A stretch of 64,000 nucleotides of DNA. It comes from Planctomycetota bacterium. GTDB lineage: Bacteria > Planctomycetota > Phycisphaerae > UBA1845. The stretch is from contig JAKQDH010000034.1 of assembly GCA_029558835.1 (NCBI GenBank), forward strand, positions 106,859-170,858. The letters are read 5' to 3'. Positions 27,958 to 35,785 of this stretch are shown in pieces (positions within the stretch are counted from its first letter, which is position 1; each line of letters begins with the position of its first letter). Under the pieces are notes generated by a model, which worked only from the letters and a program-made list of their open reading frames with translations, did not search any database and had not been told where the DNA came from. Both the position numbers and the translations under genes were made by a program.

Positions 27958-29754
27958 ATGGATGCCGTGAACATCCTGGGCATATCCTGCTACTACCACG
28001 ACTCGGCGGCGGCGCTCGTGCGCGACGGGCAGCTTGTGGCTGCGGCCGAGGAGGAACGTTTCAACCGGGAGAAGCACTACAACGGCTTTCCCGAGCAGGC
28101 GATCGCGTACTGTCTGCGCGAGGGCGGAATCGGGGTCGAGGAACTGGATCACATCGCGTTCTACGAGAAGCCGTTGCTGAAGTTCGATCGCATTCTGGAG
28201 ACGATCCTGGCGGAGTGGCCGCGGAGCTACCGCGCCTGGCTGATGGCGTTGCCGCGGTGGCTGACCGACCGCCTGCACACGGGGCGTGATTTTCAGCGCC
28301 GACTGGGCGTGGACAAGGAGATCCTCTACGGCCAGCACCACCTGGCGCACGCGGCCAGTGCCTTCCTGGTATCACCGTTCGAGGAGGCGGCGATCCTGAC
28401 GGCGGACGGCGTGGGGGAGTGGGCGACGACGGCGTGGGGGCTGGGTCGCGGGACGGAGATTGAGCTGCGCCAGGAGCTTGATTTTCCGCACTCGGTGGGG
28501 TTGCTGTTCAGCGCGATTACCGCGTACCTGGGATTTCGTGTCAATGACGCGGAGTGGAAGGTGATGGGGTTGGCACCCTACGGGGAGCCGCGTTTCGTGG
28601 ATCATTTCCGCAGAATCGTGGACGTCAAGGAGGACGGCAGCATCCGGCTGGACCTGCGTTACTTCGCGCACACGTATTCCACGAGGCGGACGTTCAACCG
28701 GCGTTGGGAGCGCCTCTTCGGTCAGCCGCAACGACGGCGTGAGGCAGAGTTGACTGACTTCCATCGCGACGTGGCGCGTTCGGGCCAGCAGATGGTCGAG
28801 GAGATCATGGTCCGCATGGCGCGTCACGCCCAGCGAGAGACAGGGTTGAAGAAGCTGTGCGTGGCGGGGGGGGTCGGCCTGAACTGCGTGGCCAACTGGC
28901 GGATGCTCCGGGAAGCGGGTTTCGACGATATCTTCATCCAGCCGGCGGCCGGCGATGCGGGCGCGGCGCTGGGCACCGCGTTCTACATCTACAACAGCGT
29001 GCTCAAGCGGGCGCGAACGTTCCGGATGGAGCATGCCCTGTGGGGCCCCAGCTTCACCAACGCGGAGATGGAGGCGGTACTGCGCGAGGCAGGAGCGGAG
29101 TACGAGCGCGCCGGCGACGAGGCGGAGCTGGTCGAGCGCACCGCCCGGCTGATTGCCGAGGGAAAGGTCGTGGGGTGGTTCCAGGGGCGGATGGAGTTCG
29201 GGCCGCGGGCGTTGGGGGCGCGGTCGCTGCTGGCCGACCCACGTCGGGCGGACATGAAGGACATCATCAACGCCAAGGTGAAGTTCCGGGAGGCGTTCCG
29301 GCCGTTCGCCCCGGCCGTGCTGAAAGAGTACGCCCACGAGTACTTCGAGATGCCGGCCGGGATGGACGCCCCGTATATGTTGCTGGTGCCGAAGGTGCGG
29401 GCCCAGAAGCGGGGGGTCATCCCGGCCGTCACGCATCGGGACGGCACGGGACGCGTCCAGACGGTGACGGCGGAGCACAACCGGCGGTATCACGCCGTGA
29501 TCCGGGCATTTGCTGGCTTGACCGGCGTGCCGGTGGTGATTAACACCTCATTCAACGTGCGGGGGGAGCCGATCGTATGTACACCGGCGGATGCCTACCG
29601 CACGTTCGTGAGCACGGGCATCGATGCCCTGGTCATGGGCGACTTCATCGTGACCCGGAAGACGGAACCGGTGGATTACGACGCGGGCAGGCGGCGCAGC
29701 GTGGCACTGGAGGCGGGGAGACGCGCGGCGGCCGACGTCGGGGTGCACACGTGA
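27958..29754 (+). CDS. NodU/CmcH-family carbamoyltransferase
   Basis: Transfers a carbamoyl group from carbamoyl phosphate, through carbamoyl-adenylate, to a hydroxyl acceptor. The 598-residue length is normal. The N-terminal Kae1/Hsp70-like domain has ILGISCYYHDSAAALVRDG, EERFNREKHYNGFP and QHHLAHAASAFL; the middle has the VAGGVGLNCVANWRM motif. The C-terminal YrdC-like domain has GRMEFGPRALGARSLLADPR, FRPFAPAVL and INTSFNVRGEPIV. Neighbours (SxtJ, DUF5989, UDP-glucose dehydrogenase, epimerase) suggest a polysaccharide or glycolipid sugar as acceptor, which is inference. The stop overlaps the next ATG (ATGA). Confidence 0.95.
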   Translation: MDAVNILGISCYYHDSAAALVRDGQLVAAAEEERFNREKHYNGFPEQAIAYCLREGGIGVEELDHIAFYEKPLLKFDRILETILAEWPRSYRAWLMALPRWLTDRLHTGRDFQRRLGVDKEILYGQHHLAHAASAFLVSPFEEAAILTADGVGEWATTAWGLGRGTEIELRQELDFPHSVGLLFSAITAYLGFRVNDAEWKVMGLAPYGEPRFVDHFRRIVDVKEDGSIRLDLRYFAHTYSTRRTFNRRWERLFGQPQRRREAELTDFHRDVARSGQQMVEEIMVRMARHAQRETGLKKLCVAGGVGLNCVANWRMLREAGFDDIFIQPAAGDAGAALGTAFYIYNSVLKRARTFRMEHALWGPSFTNAEMEAVLREAGAEYERAGDEAELVERTARLIAEGKVVGWFQGRMEFGPRALGARSLLADPRRADMKDIINAKVKFREAFRPFAPAVLKEYAHEYFEMPAGMDAPYMLLVPKVRAQKRGVIPAVTHRDGTGRVQTVTAEHNRRYHAVIRAFAGLTGVPVVINTSFNVRGEPIVCTPADAYRTFVSTGIDALVMGDFIVTRKTEPVDYDAGRRRSVALEAGRRAAADVGVHT

Positions 29755-29912
29755 TGGCCAAGCAGTCGCTGGTACGCGAGTTCTGGCTGTTCATCAAGCA
29801 CGAGAAGAAGTGGTGGCTCGTGCCGCTGATTCTGGTGCTGCTGATCGTCGGGACGGTGGTGGTGTTCGCCGCGACGTCATCGTGGGCGCCGTTCCTGTAT
29901 ACGCTGTTCTGA
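29754..29912 (+). CDS. DUF5989-family small membrane protein
   Basis: A 52-residue protein overlapping the carbamoyltransferase stop by ATGA at 29754. SLVREFWLFIKHEKKWWLVP precedes a single membrane helix (LILVLLIVGTVVVFAATSSWAPFLYTLF), the DUF5989 pattern. This family sits next to SxtJ and carbamoyltransferases in many bacteria. The role is unknown, and it probably acts with SxtJ in the membrane. Confidence 0.9.
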   Translation: MAKQSLVREFWLFIKHEKKWWLVPLILVLLIVGTVVVFAATSSWAPFLYTLF

Positions 29913-29945
29913 AAGGTCAGACGACGGGAAACTGGGAGTTAAGGG

Positions 29946-31268
29946 ATGAACGTTGGTGTTGTCGGATCGGGTTACGTCGGACTGGTGGCGGGTGCCTGCT
30001 TCGCGGATGCGGGTAACCGCGTCATCTGCGTGGATGCGGACCCCAGCAAGATCGAGATGCTGCAGCGCGGGGAGATTCCGATCTATGAGCCGGGACTGAA
30101 GGAGATCGTCGAGCGGAACGCCGAGGCGGGCCGGCTCATCTTCACGACCGACCTGGTCGCGGGCGTCAAGCAGTCACGGGTGCTCTTCCTGGCGGTGGGC
30201 ACGCCGGAGGCCGCCGACGGTTCGGCGGACCTGTCGGCGGTGCTCGAGGTTGCCCGCCAGATCGGCAAGGCGATGGACGGCTATCGCATCGTGGTGATGA
30301 AGAGCACTGTGCCGGTCGGGACGCACCGCAAGGTTTCCGAGGCCATCGCCGCCCAGACGGGGCACCCGTTCGACTACGTAAGCAACCCGGAGTTCCTGAA
30401 GGAAGGGGCGGCCATCGAGGACTTCACGCGCCCGGACCGCGTGGTCATCGGGACGACGAACCCGACGGCCGTGGCGGTGATGAAGGAACTCTATGCTCCG
30501 TTCATGCGGAAGAGCGAGCGCATCTTCGTGATGGACCCGGCGAGCGCGGAGATGACCAAGTACGCCGCCAACGCGCTGCTGGCCACGAAGATATCGTTCA
30601 TGAACGAGATCGCGGGGCTGTGCGAGCGGTTCGGGGCGGACGTGGACCTGGTGCGGCGGGGTGTGGGCTCCGACAGCCGGCTGGGGCACGCGTTCCTGTT
30701 CCCCGGCGTCGGGTACGGCGGGTCGTGCTTCCCGAAGGACGTGAGCGCCCTGATGAAGATGGGGGAAGCCGTGGGTCGGCCGGTGCTGATTGTCAATGCC
30801 GTGCACCAGGTGAACCAGCGGCAGCGCAAGTTCTTCGCCCAGCGCGTGCTTGAGCACTTCGGCGAGAAGTGCCCGGAGACGACGCTGGCGGTGTGGGGCC
30901 TGGCGTTCAAGGCCCGCACGGACGACGTGCGCGAGTCGCCGGCGATCGCGTGCGTCCGCATGTTCCTGGAGAAGGGGATGAAGGTGCGGGCGTATGACCC
31001 GGAGGCGGCGGAGACGGGTCGGGCGGCCGTGGGCGGCGGCATCACCATCTGCCGGGACGGCTACGAAGCGCTGGACGGCGCGGACGCCCTGGTGATCTTC
31101 ACCGACTGGCCGGAGTTCCGTAACCCGGACTTCGATACGATGGCGCAGAAGCTGCGGCAGCGGCTCGTGTTCGACGGGCGGAATATGTATGATCCGCTGC
31201 AGATGGCACAGCGCGGGTTCACGTACTACTGTATAGGCCGGCCCAGCGTGCTGCCGAAGGAACTGTGA
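29946..31268 (+). CDS. ugd: UDP-glucose 6-dehydrogenase
   Basis: Oxidises UDP-glucose to UDP-glucuronate with NAD+ in the cytoplasm; 440 residues. The Rossmann start MNVGVVGSGYVGLVAG, the conserved SNPEFLKEGAAIEDF, the catalytic Cys in GVGYGGSCFPKDVSAL, and GLAFKARTDDVRESPA at the C-terminal domain are all present. It begins 33 bases after DUF5989, probably in the same operon. With the following epimerase it would supply UDP-galacturonate or a similar acidic sugar for the surface polysaccharide. Confidence 0.96.
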   Translation: MNVGVVGSGYVGLVAGACFADAGNRVICVDADPSKIEMLQRGEIPIYEPGLKEIVERNAEAGRLIFTTDLVAGVKQSRVLFLAVGTPEAADGSADLSAVLEVARQIGKAMDGYRIVVMKSTVPVGTHRKVSEAIAAQTGHPFDYVSNPEFLKEGAAIEDFTRPDRVVIGTTNPTAVAVMKELYAPFMRKSERIFVMDPASAEMTKYAANALLATKISFMNEIAGLCERFGADVDLVRRGVGSDSRLGHAFLFPGVGYGGSCFPKDVSALMKMGEAVGRPVLIVNAVHQVNQRQRKFFAQRVLEHFGEKCPETTLAVWGLAFKARTDDVRESPAIACVRMFLEKGMKVRAYDPEAAETGRAAVGGGITICRDGYEALDGADALVIFTDWPEFRNPDFDTMAQKLRQRLVFDGRNMYDPLQMAQRGFTYYCIGRPSVLPKEL

Positions 31269-31297
31269 GCAGGCGGGGGCGGGATTGTGGGTTGCCG

Positions 31298-31395
31298 GGT
31301 GGCATGCCCAAGCCGAAGGCGCCGGCATGCCGTCACGCTAAGCCGCCGCTCTCCTGAATGAACGCATGGCGGCGCTGCGCTTGGCGATGCCACCC
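31298..31395 (+). repeat. Copy of the ~95-bp palindromic repeat
   Basis: Arms GGTGGCATGCCCAAGCCGAA and GGCGGCGCTGCGCTTGGCGA flank a ~35-base centre. It is one of the clearest copies, located between ugd and the epimerase. Confidence 0.85.
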
Positions 31396-31461
31396 AGTGC
31401 AAGCGTGCGGCCGGACTTTGTCGCGCGAGGATGCAGGACGTGACTTGGGCCTCCTTTTCGC

Positions 31462-32433
31462 TTGGAGTTTGCAGTCTTGTCCAGGATCGTGGTGACCGGC
31501 GGAGCGGGCTTCATCGGCTCGCATCTGTGCGAGGCGCTGCGGCGTCGTGGGGAGCGCGTGGTGGCGCTCGACCTGCTGGACGATTTCTACGATCCGGCGG
31601 TGAAACGACGTAACGTCGCAGCATTGGCCCGCGACTGTGAGTTTGAACTCGTCGAGGGGGACATCCGCGACGAGCGCCTGGTGGACCGGGTGCTCGGCGC
31701 GGGCACCGACGCCGTGGTGCACCTGGCCGCACGGGCCGGGGTGCGTCCTTCCATTGAGCAGCCCCTGTTGTATCAGGATGTCAACGTGCGCGGCACGCTG
31801 GTACTGCTGGAGGCGGCCCGGCGACACAACATTCGCAAGTTCGTCTTCGCAAGCAGTTCGAGCGTCTACGGCAACAACCGCAAGGTCCCCTTTGCCGAGA
31901 CGGACAGTGTGGACGACCCGATTTCGCCCTACGCGGCGACAAAGAAGGCCGGCGAGCTGATCTGCCACACGTACTGGCATCTGTACGAAATCGGCATCAG
32001 TTGTCTGCGCTTTTTCACTGTGTACGGTCCACGGCAACGGCCGGACCTGGCAATTCATAAGTTCGCGCGGCTGATCGAGGCGGGCAAGCCGATCCCGGTG
32101 TTCGGCGACGGCGGCATGATGCGCGACTTCACGTACATCGATGACATCATCGACGGGGTGCTGCGCGCGCTGGACCGTTGCGGTGGGTATCATATCTACA
32201 ACCTCGGGAACTCCAGTCCGGTGCGGCTGAGTGGCCTGATCGCGGCACTGGAAGAGGCGCTCGGGAAGAAGGCGGTGGTCCAGCGTTTGCCGCTGCAGCC
32301 GGGCGATGTGGAGCGTACCTATGCCGACCTGACGATCAGCCGGGCGGAGCTGGGGTTCGAGCCGAAGACAGACCTGCGCCGCGGCTTGGCCCGGTTCGTC
32401 GAGTGGCTGCGCAGTGAGCCACGGCCGACCTGA
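31462..32433 (+). CDS. NAD-dependent nucleotide-sugar epimerase (UDP-glucuronate 4-epimerase-like)
   Basis: An extended SDR enzyme of about 320 residues with TGGAGFIGSHL (NAD-binding GxxGxxG), the acidic strand end VVALDLLDDFYDP, VHLAARAGVRPS, the Ser in SSSSVYG and the catalytic YAATK motif. The FFTVYGPRQRPDLAIHKFARLI stretch matches UDP-glucuronate 4-epimerases (CapI type). Starts are non-ATG: TTG 31462 or TTG 31477 (giving LSRIVVTGG). Following ugd directly supports a UDP-GlcA to UDP-GalA role, but dTDP or GDP sugars cannot be excluded. Confidence 0.92.
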   Translation: MEFAVLSRIVVTGGAGFIGSHLCEALRRRGERVVALDLLDDFYDPAVKRRNVAALARDCEFELVEGDIRDERLVDRVLGAGTDAVVHLAARAGVRPSIEQPLLYQDVNVRGTLVLLEAARRHNIRKFVFASSSSVYGNNRKVPFAETDSVDDPISPYAATKKAGELICHTYWHLYEIGISCLRFFTVYGPRQRPDLAIHKFARLIEAGKPIPVFGDGGMMRDFTYIDDIIDGVLRALDRCGGYHIYNLGNSSPVRLSGLIAALEEALGKKAVVQRLPLQPGDVERTYADLTISRAELGFEPKTDLRRGLARFVEWLRSEPRPT

Positions 32434-32560
32434 TGGCCTCCTGATCGGTCCCATTCACCTTCGAACGGAGCCTGGAGAGCGGGCCTCGTGTGCGGATCGC
32501 GGTGCCACGGCGGGGCGTCGCGCGCGGCCCCGTCCGTGGCTTGGGCGGCCGGCGCGGGAT

Positions 32561-32657
32561 GGTGGGGCACGGGCGTCTCGCCCGTGTGTCCACCCCGCGT
32601 CCAGAAGTTACCGGGCGGCCAAGAACAGTGGGGCACAAACGTCCTGCTTGTGCGTCC
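32561..32657 (+). repeat. Two tandem REP-like hairpins
   Basis: Hairpin one (32561-32596) pairs CACGGGCG with CGCCCGTG. Hairpin two (32629-32657) pairs CACAA with TTGTG inside the matching frame GTGGGGCAC...GTCC. The shared skeleton indicates diverged copies of one short palindromic unit, distinct from the 95-bp family. The remaining gap 32434-32831 has no gene. Confidence 0.6.
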
Positions 32658-32831
32658 AGCGGCGAGACACCGGCACCATATGGCCCCGGCCGACGCAGCG
32701 GGCGCAACCCGCGACGACACTCTCCGAGGCGCGATCACGCCGGCCGAATCCCCGCAACGCGTAGGCCCCGGCGTGGAGTGCCGAGCGGCCCTTGCTCGGC
32801 CGGCGTTGGGGGTCTAGGATGGAGGCGGTTC

Positions 32832-32904
32832 GCGGGCGTAGCTCAATTGGTAGAGCATCGGCCTTCCAAGCCGATTGTTGCCGGTTCGATCCCGGTCGCC
32901 CGCT
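32832..32904 (+). tRNA. tRNA-Gly (anticodon UCC)
   Basis: A cloverleaf of 73 nt: acceptor GCGGGCG/CGCCCGC, D-arm with AGCTCAATTGGTAGAGC, anticodon stem TCGGC/GCCGA with loop CTTCCAA (anticodon TCC), T-arm CCGGTTCGATCCCGG, discriminator T. The CCA end is not encoded. Confidence 0.96.
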
Positions 32905-33074
32905 GTGCGGTTTCCTTCGGGGAAGACGCGGTTTCATCGGGGAAAACCGCTGGTTTCATTTCGCTCAGTGCCACCGCAGGACACGTCCCGTGAGGTGCCG
33001 ACACGCACGGTTGCGCCCCCCAACTGCTGACCAAAGCGCTGACGGGCGGTGCGGGTTGGCGGGGAGACGTGCTA

Positions 33075-33170
33075 CGGGAGTGGATGGGAATCGAACCCAC
33101 CAGGAGCCGCGTAAACGACCCCTCAACGGCTTTGAAGGCCGCGGGACCCACCAGGCGTCCGGACACTCCC
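33075..33170 (-). tRNA. selC: tRNA-Sec (anticodon UCA), selenocysteine tRNA
   Basis: A 96-nt tRNA on the minus strand. The acceptor GGGAGTGT pairs with CCACTCCC (eight positions, the last mismatched); the D-arm is extended (CGGACGCCTGGTG...); the anticodon stem CGGCC/GGCCG-like encloses loop TTCAA with anticodon TCA. A long variable arm of about 22 nt (GAGGGGTCG..CGGCTCC) and the T-arm GTGGGTTCGATTCCCAT follow. An 8-bp acceptor, UCA anticodon and long variable arm together are specific to SelC. It implies that UGA is read as selenocysteine in this organism. Confidence 0.92.
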
Positions 33171-33282
33171 CACTCGATCAACGGGGCCGCGGCGTCCCAA
33201 CGCCGCCGACCGCGTGCCGCCGCTCGCTCGGGGCGAGCGGAGAGGCGCGGATGCAGGCGTGCGCGTCGCTACGGGCCGGGTG

Positions 33283-33597
33283 TCACTTCGTGATGCGGTA
33301 CCTGCCCGCGTCGATCTCAATCTTGATGCCCGCCTCCTCGAAGTGGTTAAGGTATCTGAACAACGTCCGCCGCGAGGCGCCGCAGGCCTTCATCAACTGC
33401 TCGATCGTCGCGCCCTTCTGGAGCAGGGCGATCACCTGAGTATGTCGCCCGCTCACGGTGCCGCTGCCCTGCATGCGCTTGATGAGCTGCTGGGCCGTCC
33501 GCTTCTGGGCGGCGTTGCGGTCGAAACCTCCCCGGGCCAAGGTAGACTCCAGGGCGGTCAGAATGGTCTGGGACTCAAGGAAGCTTGTCCTCCGCAC
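33283..33597 (-). CDS. Small winged-helix-like DNA-binding protein
   Basis: A 104-residue protein starting at GTG 33597, with AGGAGG about 9 bases upstream. The C-terminal half holds a helix-turn-helix (EQLMKACGASRRTLFRYLNHFEEAGIKIEIDAGRYRITK) resembling HTH_11/DeoR-type N-terminal domains, with HTQVIALLQKGATI as the preceding helix. It has no effector domain. It lies between tRNA-Sec and the attachment tRNA on the host side. The integrase frame of the integrated element ends inside its 5' end (overlap 33575-33597). Targets are unknown. Confidence 0.75.
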   Translation of the reverse strand: MRRTSFLESQTILTALESTLARGGFDRNAAQKRTAQQLIKRMQGSGTVSGRHTQVIALLQKGATIEQLMKACGASRRTLFRYLNHFEEAGIKIEIDAGRYRITK

Positions 33598-35518
33598 GCT
33601 CGTAGTCCTCCTGCACAGTTAGTGTCGAGTGAGTGACGCTACGCTTTGGGGGGCATTGTAGCGGACGGCGAGCGTCTGGCCAGAGGCGTGTCAGAAGGCG
33701 GCGGCTACCGCCCGAGGCCGGCCGCCCGCGCGACTTGGGGGCGTCGAACCACGAATCGTACCGCGGCCGAACCGGAGCAGATCGCCCTAGTGTGGCCGCG
33801 CCACGGAGACGCCCAGGGGGGACGGCACAGTGCGGCTGCTGCGGAGTTGACCGGAGGGCGGCGGACAGGTACAGCATGCTGGTGGGTACCTTTCTCCCAG
33901 GGGGGTGGAGGCCGGCGATTCGGGGCCGCGCGTCATGCGGCCGGTGGACGTTGCGATCGGCCAGACGGCCCGGGTGGGTACCAGACGGGCGCTCGTAGCT
34001 CAGTAGGATAGAGCACCGGTTTCCTAAACCGGGGGTCGCAGGTTCGAATCCTGCCGGGCGCGGTGATGTAAGCTCAGTGTTTTCAGCGGTTTCTCTCGGG
34101 TTTTTTGATGTTTCTCGTCCTGTTGCATTCGTTGCGCAGAGTCCACCAACGTCCGCAGACTTCCGCCGAAAACCGCCCCGTGGTGACAAGGCAGGTGACA
34201 AGGCGCCGGCGCGGCTGGGGCGCTGGTCGGTTCCCGTTAGGACGATCGCTTCCGCCGGCGGGACCGTCAGGTCCGGCAGCGCAGCCTCTAGTGCAGCCGC
34301 GCGATCCGCTACTACCGTGTGGCTGTACAAATCCATCGTCAGGCCAATCGTCCCATGCCGCATCAAGTCCATCGCTATCTTGGGGGGGGTGCCGGCGAGC
34401 GCCAGGCCTGTACCGAAGCTGTGTCGCAGGGCATGGAAGTCGATTCGACCGGCAGAGCCGTCGTGACGCAGGAACTCCGATTGCTCACGCTCCGCCCGGT
34501 CGGCCGGGTCACTCGCGTGGTTCAGCCAGGCCGAGCGTGCTGCGGTCAGGTCGGCCCGCAGCATAGCGGCGGTCCGATGCTTCGAGGGGAGGTTGAGCGC
34601 CCGGGCGCCGGGTGCCTTGAGCCCCAGGAATCGGCGTAGCGTCTCGGCCAGCCCGCGGGGGATAGGCTGACACGCGCCACGTCGATTCTTCGTCTTTGCG
34701 GCAGGCAGGCTGACTGTGGGCGGGTCCGCTCGCAGGTCAAAGCTGCTCACCGTCAGAGCCGCCAGCTCAGACGCTCGAAGCCCCGTCGTCAGCGCCAGGT
34801 GATAGGCAAGCGCTCGCTCGGGTCCGCTCATTCCGAAGCGGGCGGGCTCGCGTTCGGTCACGTTCAGGAGCCAGCGCTGTTCATCCGCGGACAGAGCACG
34901 TCGGACCGTTGCGTCCGTAACCTGAACACCGCCCAGGTGGGCAATCGGGTTCTCGACGATCCGACGCTCGCGTACCGCCCAGCGCAGGAACCCGCCGAGC
35001 GCCACCAGGTAAAAGTTGCTGGTCCGTTGGGACAGGCGCTCACGCAGGTCGGCCAAGTACGATGCGACCTTCTCGCCAGTGACGTTGCTGAAGCTGCCGG
35101 CGCCGATGCCGTCGATGATCGTGCGAGCGCGCCCATTCACAAGGTTCGCCTGCTTGGCCGTAGTTCCCTTGGCCAACAGGGCAGCGTGCCAGTCAGCCAG
35201 GTGGTCCGTCAGCGGCTTGGCTGCGCTCAGTCTGCTGGCGGGGATGATGCCCCAGCCGGCCAGCTTGCCCAGGACGGCGGGGGGCATGCTCTCGACGATC
35301 CGGGTCAGGTCGGGCGGGATCGTCTCGCCGGCCGCCCGCAGGCTGTTGAGTCGGTCGATTGCATGGGCCAGGGCGTCGGACGCCTTGCGGTCGGTAAGCA
35401 GGGGCAGTCGGCGCAGCGCACCCGAGTAGTCCACGAAGACCCCGTACCACTTGCCCGATTGACGTGGGACACGGCGTCCGGCCCGCGTCGTACTGGTCGA
35501 TACGCGCTTGACTTTCAT
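33575..35518 (-). CDS. int: Tyrosine site-specific recombinase (element integrase), reading through attL into host DNA
   Basis: Integrase of the tRNA-Arg element, 647 codons in the integrated state. An N-terminal SAM-like core-binding domain (about 100-195) precedes a catalytic domain with Arg248 (TTGLRASEL), His362/Arg365 (FHALRHSFGT), His388 (LMRHGTIGL) and the nucleophile Tyr398 (DLYSHT). The frame has no stop before the attachment core. Residues ~485-502 are the antisense of the tRNA T-arm and anticodon arm (RPAGFEPATPGLGNRC), and 503-647 come from host DNA. In the excised circle the same frame continues into 43499-43035. The catalytic part is complete before the core, so activity need not depend on the tail. 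Confidence 0.92.
   Translation of the reverse strand: MKVKRVSTSTTRAGRRVPRQSGKWYGVFVDYSGALRRLPLLTDRKASDALAHAIDRLNSLRAAGETIPPDLTRIVESMPPAVLGKLAGWGIIPASRLSAAKPLTDHLADWHAALLAKGTTAKQANLVNGRARTIIDGIGAGSFSNVTGEKVASYLADLRERLSQRTSNFYLVALGGFLRWAVRERRIVENPIAHLGGVQVTDATVRRALSADEQRWLLNVTEREPARFGMSGPERALAYHLALTTGLRASELAALTVSSFDLRADPPTVSLPAAKTKNRRGACQPIPRGLAETLRRFLGLKAPGARALNLPSKHRTAAMLRADLTAARSAWLNHASDPADRAEREQSEFLRHDGSAGRIDFHALRHSFGTGLALAGTPPKIAMDLMRHGTIGLTMDLYSHTVVADRAAALEAALPDLTVPPAEAIVLTGTDQRPSRAGALSPALSPRGGFRRKSADVGGLCATNATGRETSKNPRETAENTELTSPRPAGFEPATPGLGNRCSILLSYERPSGTHPGRLADRNVHRPHDARPRIAGLHPPGRKVPTSMLYLSAALRSTPQQPHCAVPPGRLRGAATLGRSAPVRPRYDSWFDAPKSRGRPASGGSRRLLTRLWPDARRPLQCPPKRSVTHSTLTVQEDYERAEDKLP
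33989..34062 (+). tRNA. tRNA-Arg (anticodon CCU), attachment site of the element
   Basis: A complete 74-nt cloverleaf: acceptor GCGCTCG/CGGGCGC with one G-U pair, D-arm GCTCAGTAGGATAGAGC, anticodon stem CCGGT/ACCGG with loop TTCCTAA (CCU), T-arm GCAGGTTCGAATCCTGC, discriminator G. CCA is not encoded. Its 3' part from 34013 is duplicated at 43500, which marks integration into this gene; the intact copy is at the left end. Confidence 0.96.
34013..34065 (+). other. attL core of the integrated element
   Basis: A 53-bp sequence identical to 43500-43552. It starts at the end of the D-arm, covers the anticodon and T arms and the acceptor 3' strand of tRNA-Arg(CCU), and ends 3 bases past the discriminator. 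The flanks differ at both ends (A versus G on the left, A versus G on the right). Confidence 0.95.
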
Positions 35519-35573
35519 GGGTTGCCCTCACAGTCGTTCCCGCGTGTGTCCGATGCAATCAGGTTCTCTTCGG

Positions 35574-35732
35574 TTACACTTGCTCTCGCGTGACGACGCG
35601 CCGGCCGCAGGCCAGGCAGCGTCGCACGCGCATGATGTAGTCGTCCTTCTTGCGGGTGTAGGCCACCCGCAACCGTGCGCCCCCGCAAACGGGGCAGCGA
35701 AGGCCGAGAGTCTGTTGGGCCGGTTCAGGCAT
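35574..35732 (-). CDS. 52-residue zinc-ribbon protein
   Basis: A small ORF with start ATG 35732 and stop TAA 35574. The sequence contains RCPVCGG and RRCLACGRRVV, two CxxC knuckles 21 residues apart with basic residues between (RVAYTRKKDDYIMRVRR). This is a zinc ribbon similar in spacing to the NrdR or phage Ogr/Delta-type finger. It lies 55 bases before the integrase start and is probably co-transcribed. It may be a transcription activator or recombination cofactor, which is inference from fold and place. Confidence 0.75.
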   Translation of the reverse strand: MPEPAQQTLGLRCPVCGGARLRVAYTRKKDDYIMRVRRCLACGRRVVTREQV

Positions 35733-35785
35733 CTTGCAGCCCCCGTGCTCGGTAACAGAGTACCGGGCACGGGGGCGGAATCCAA

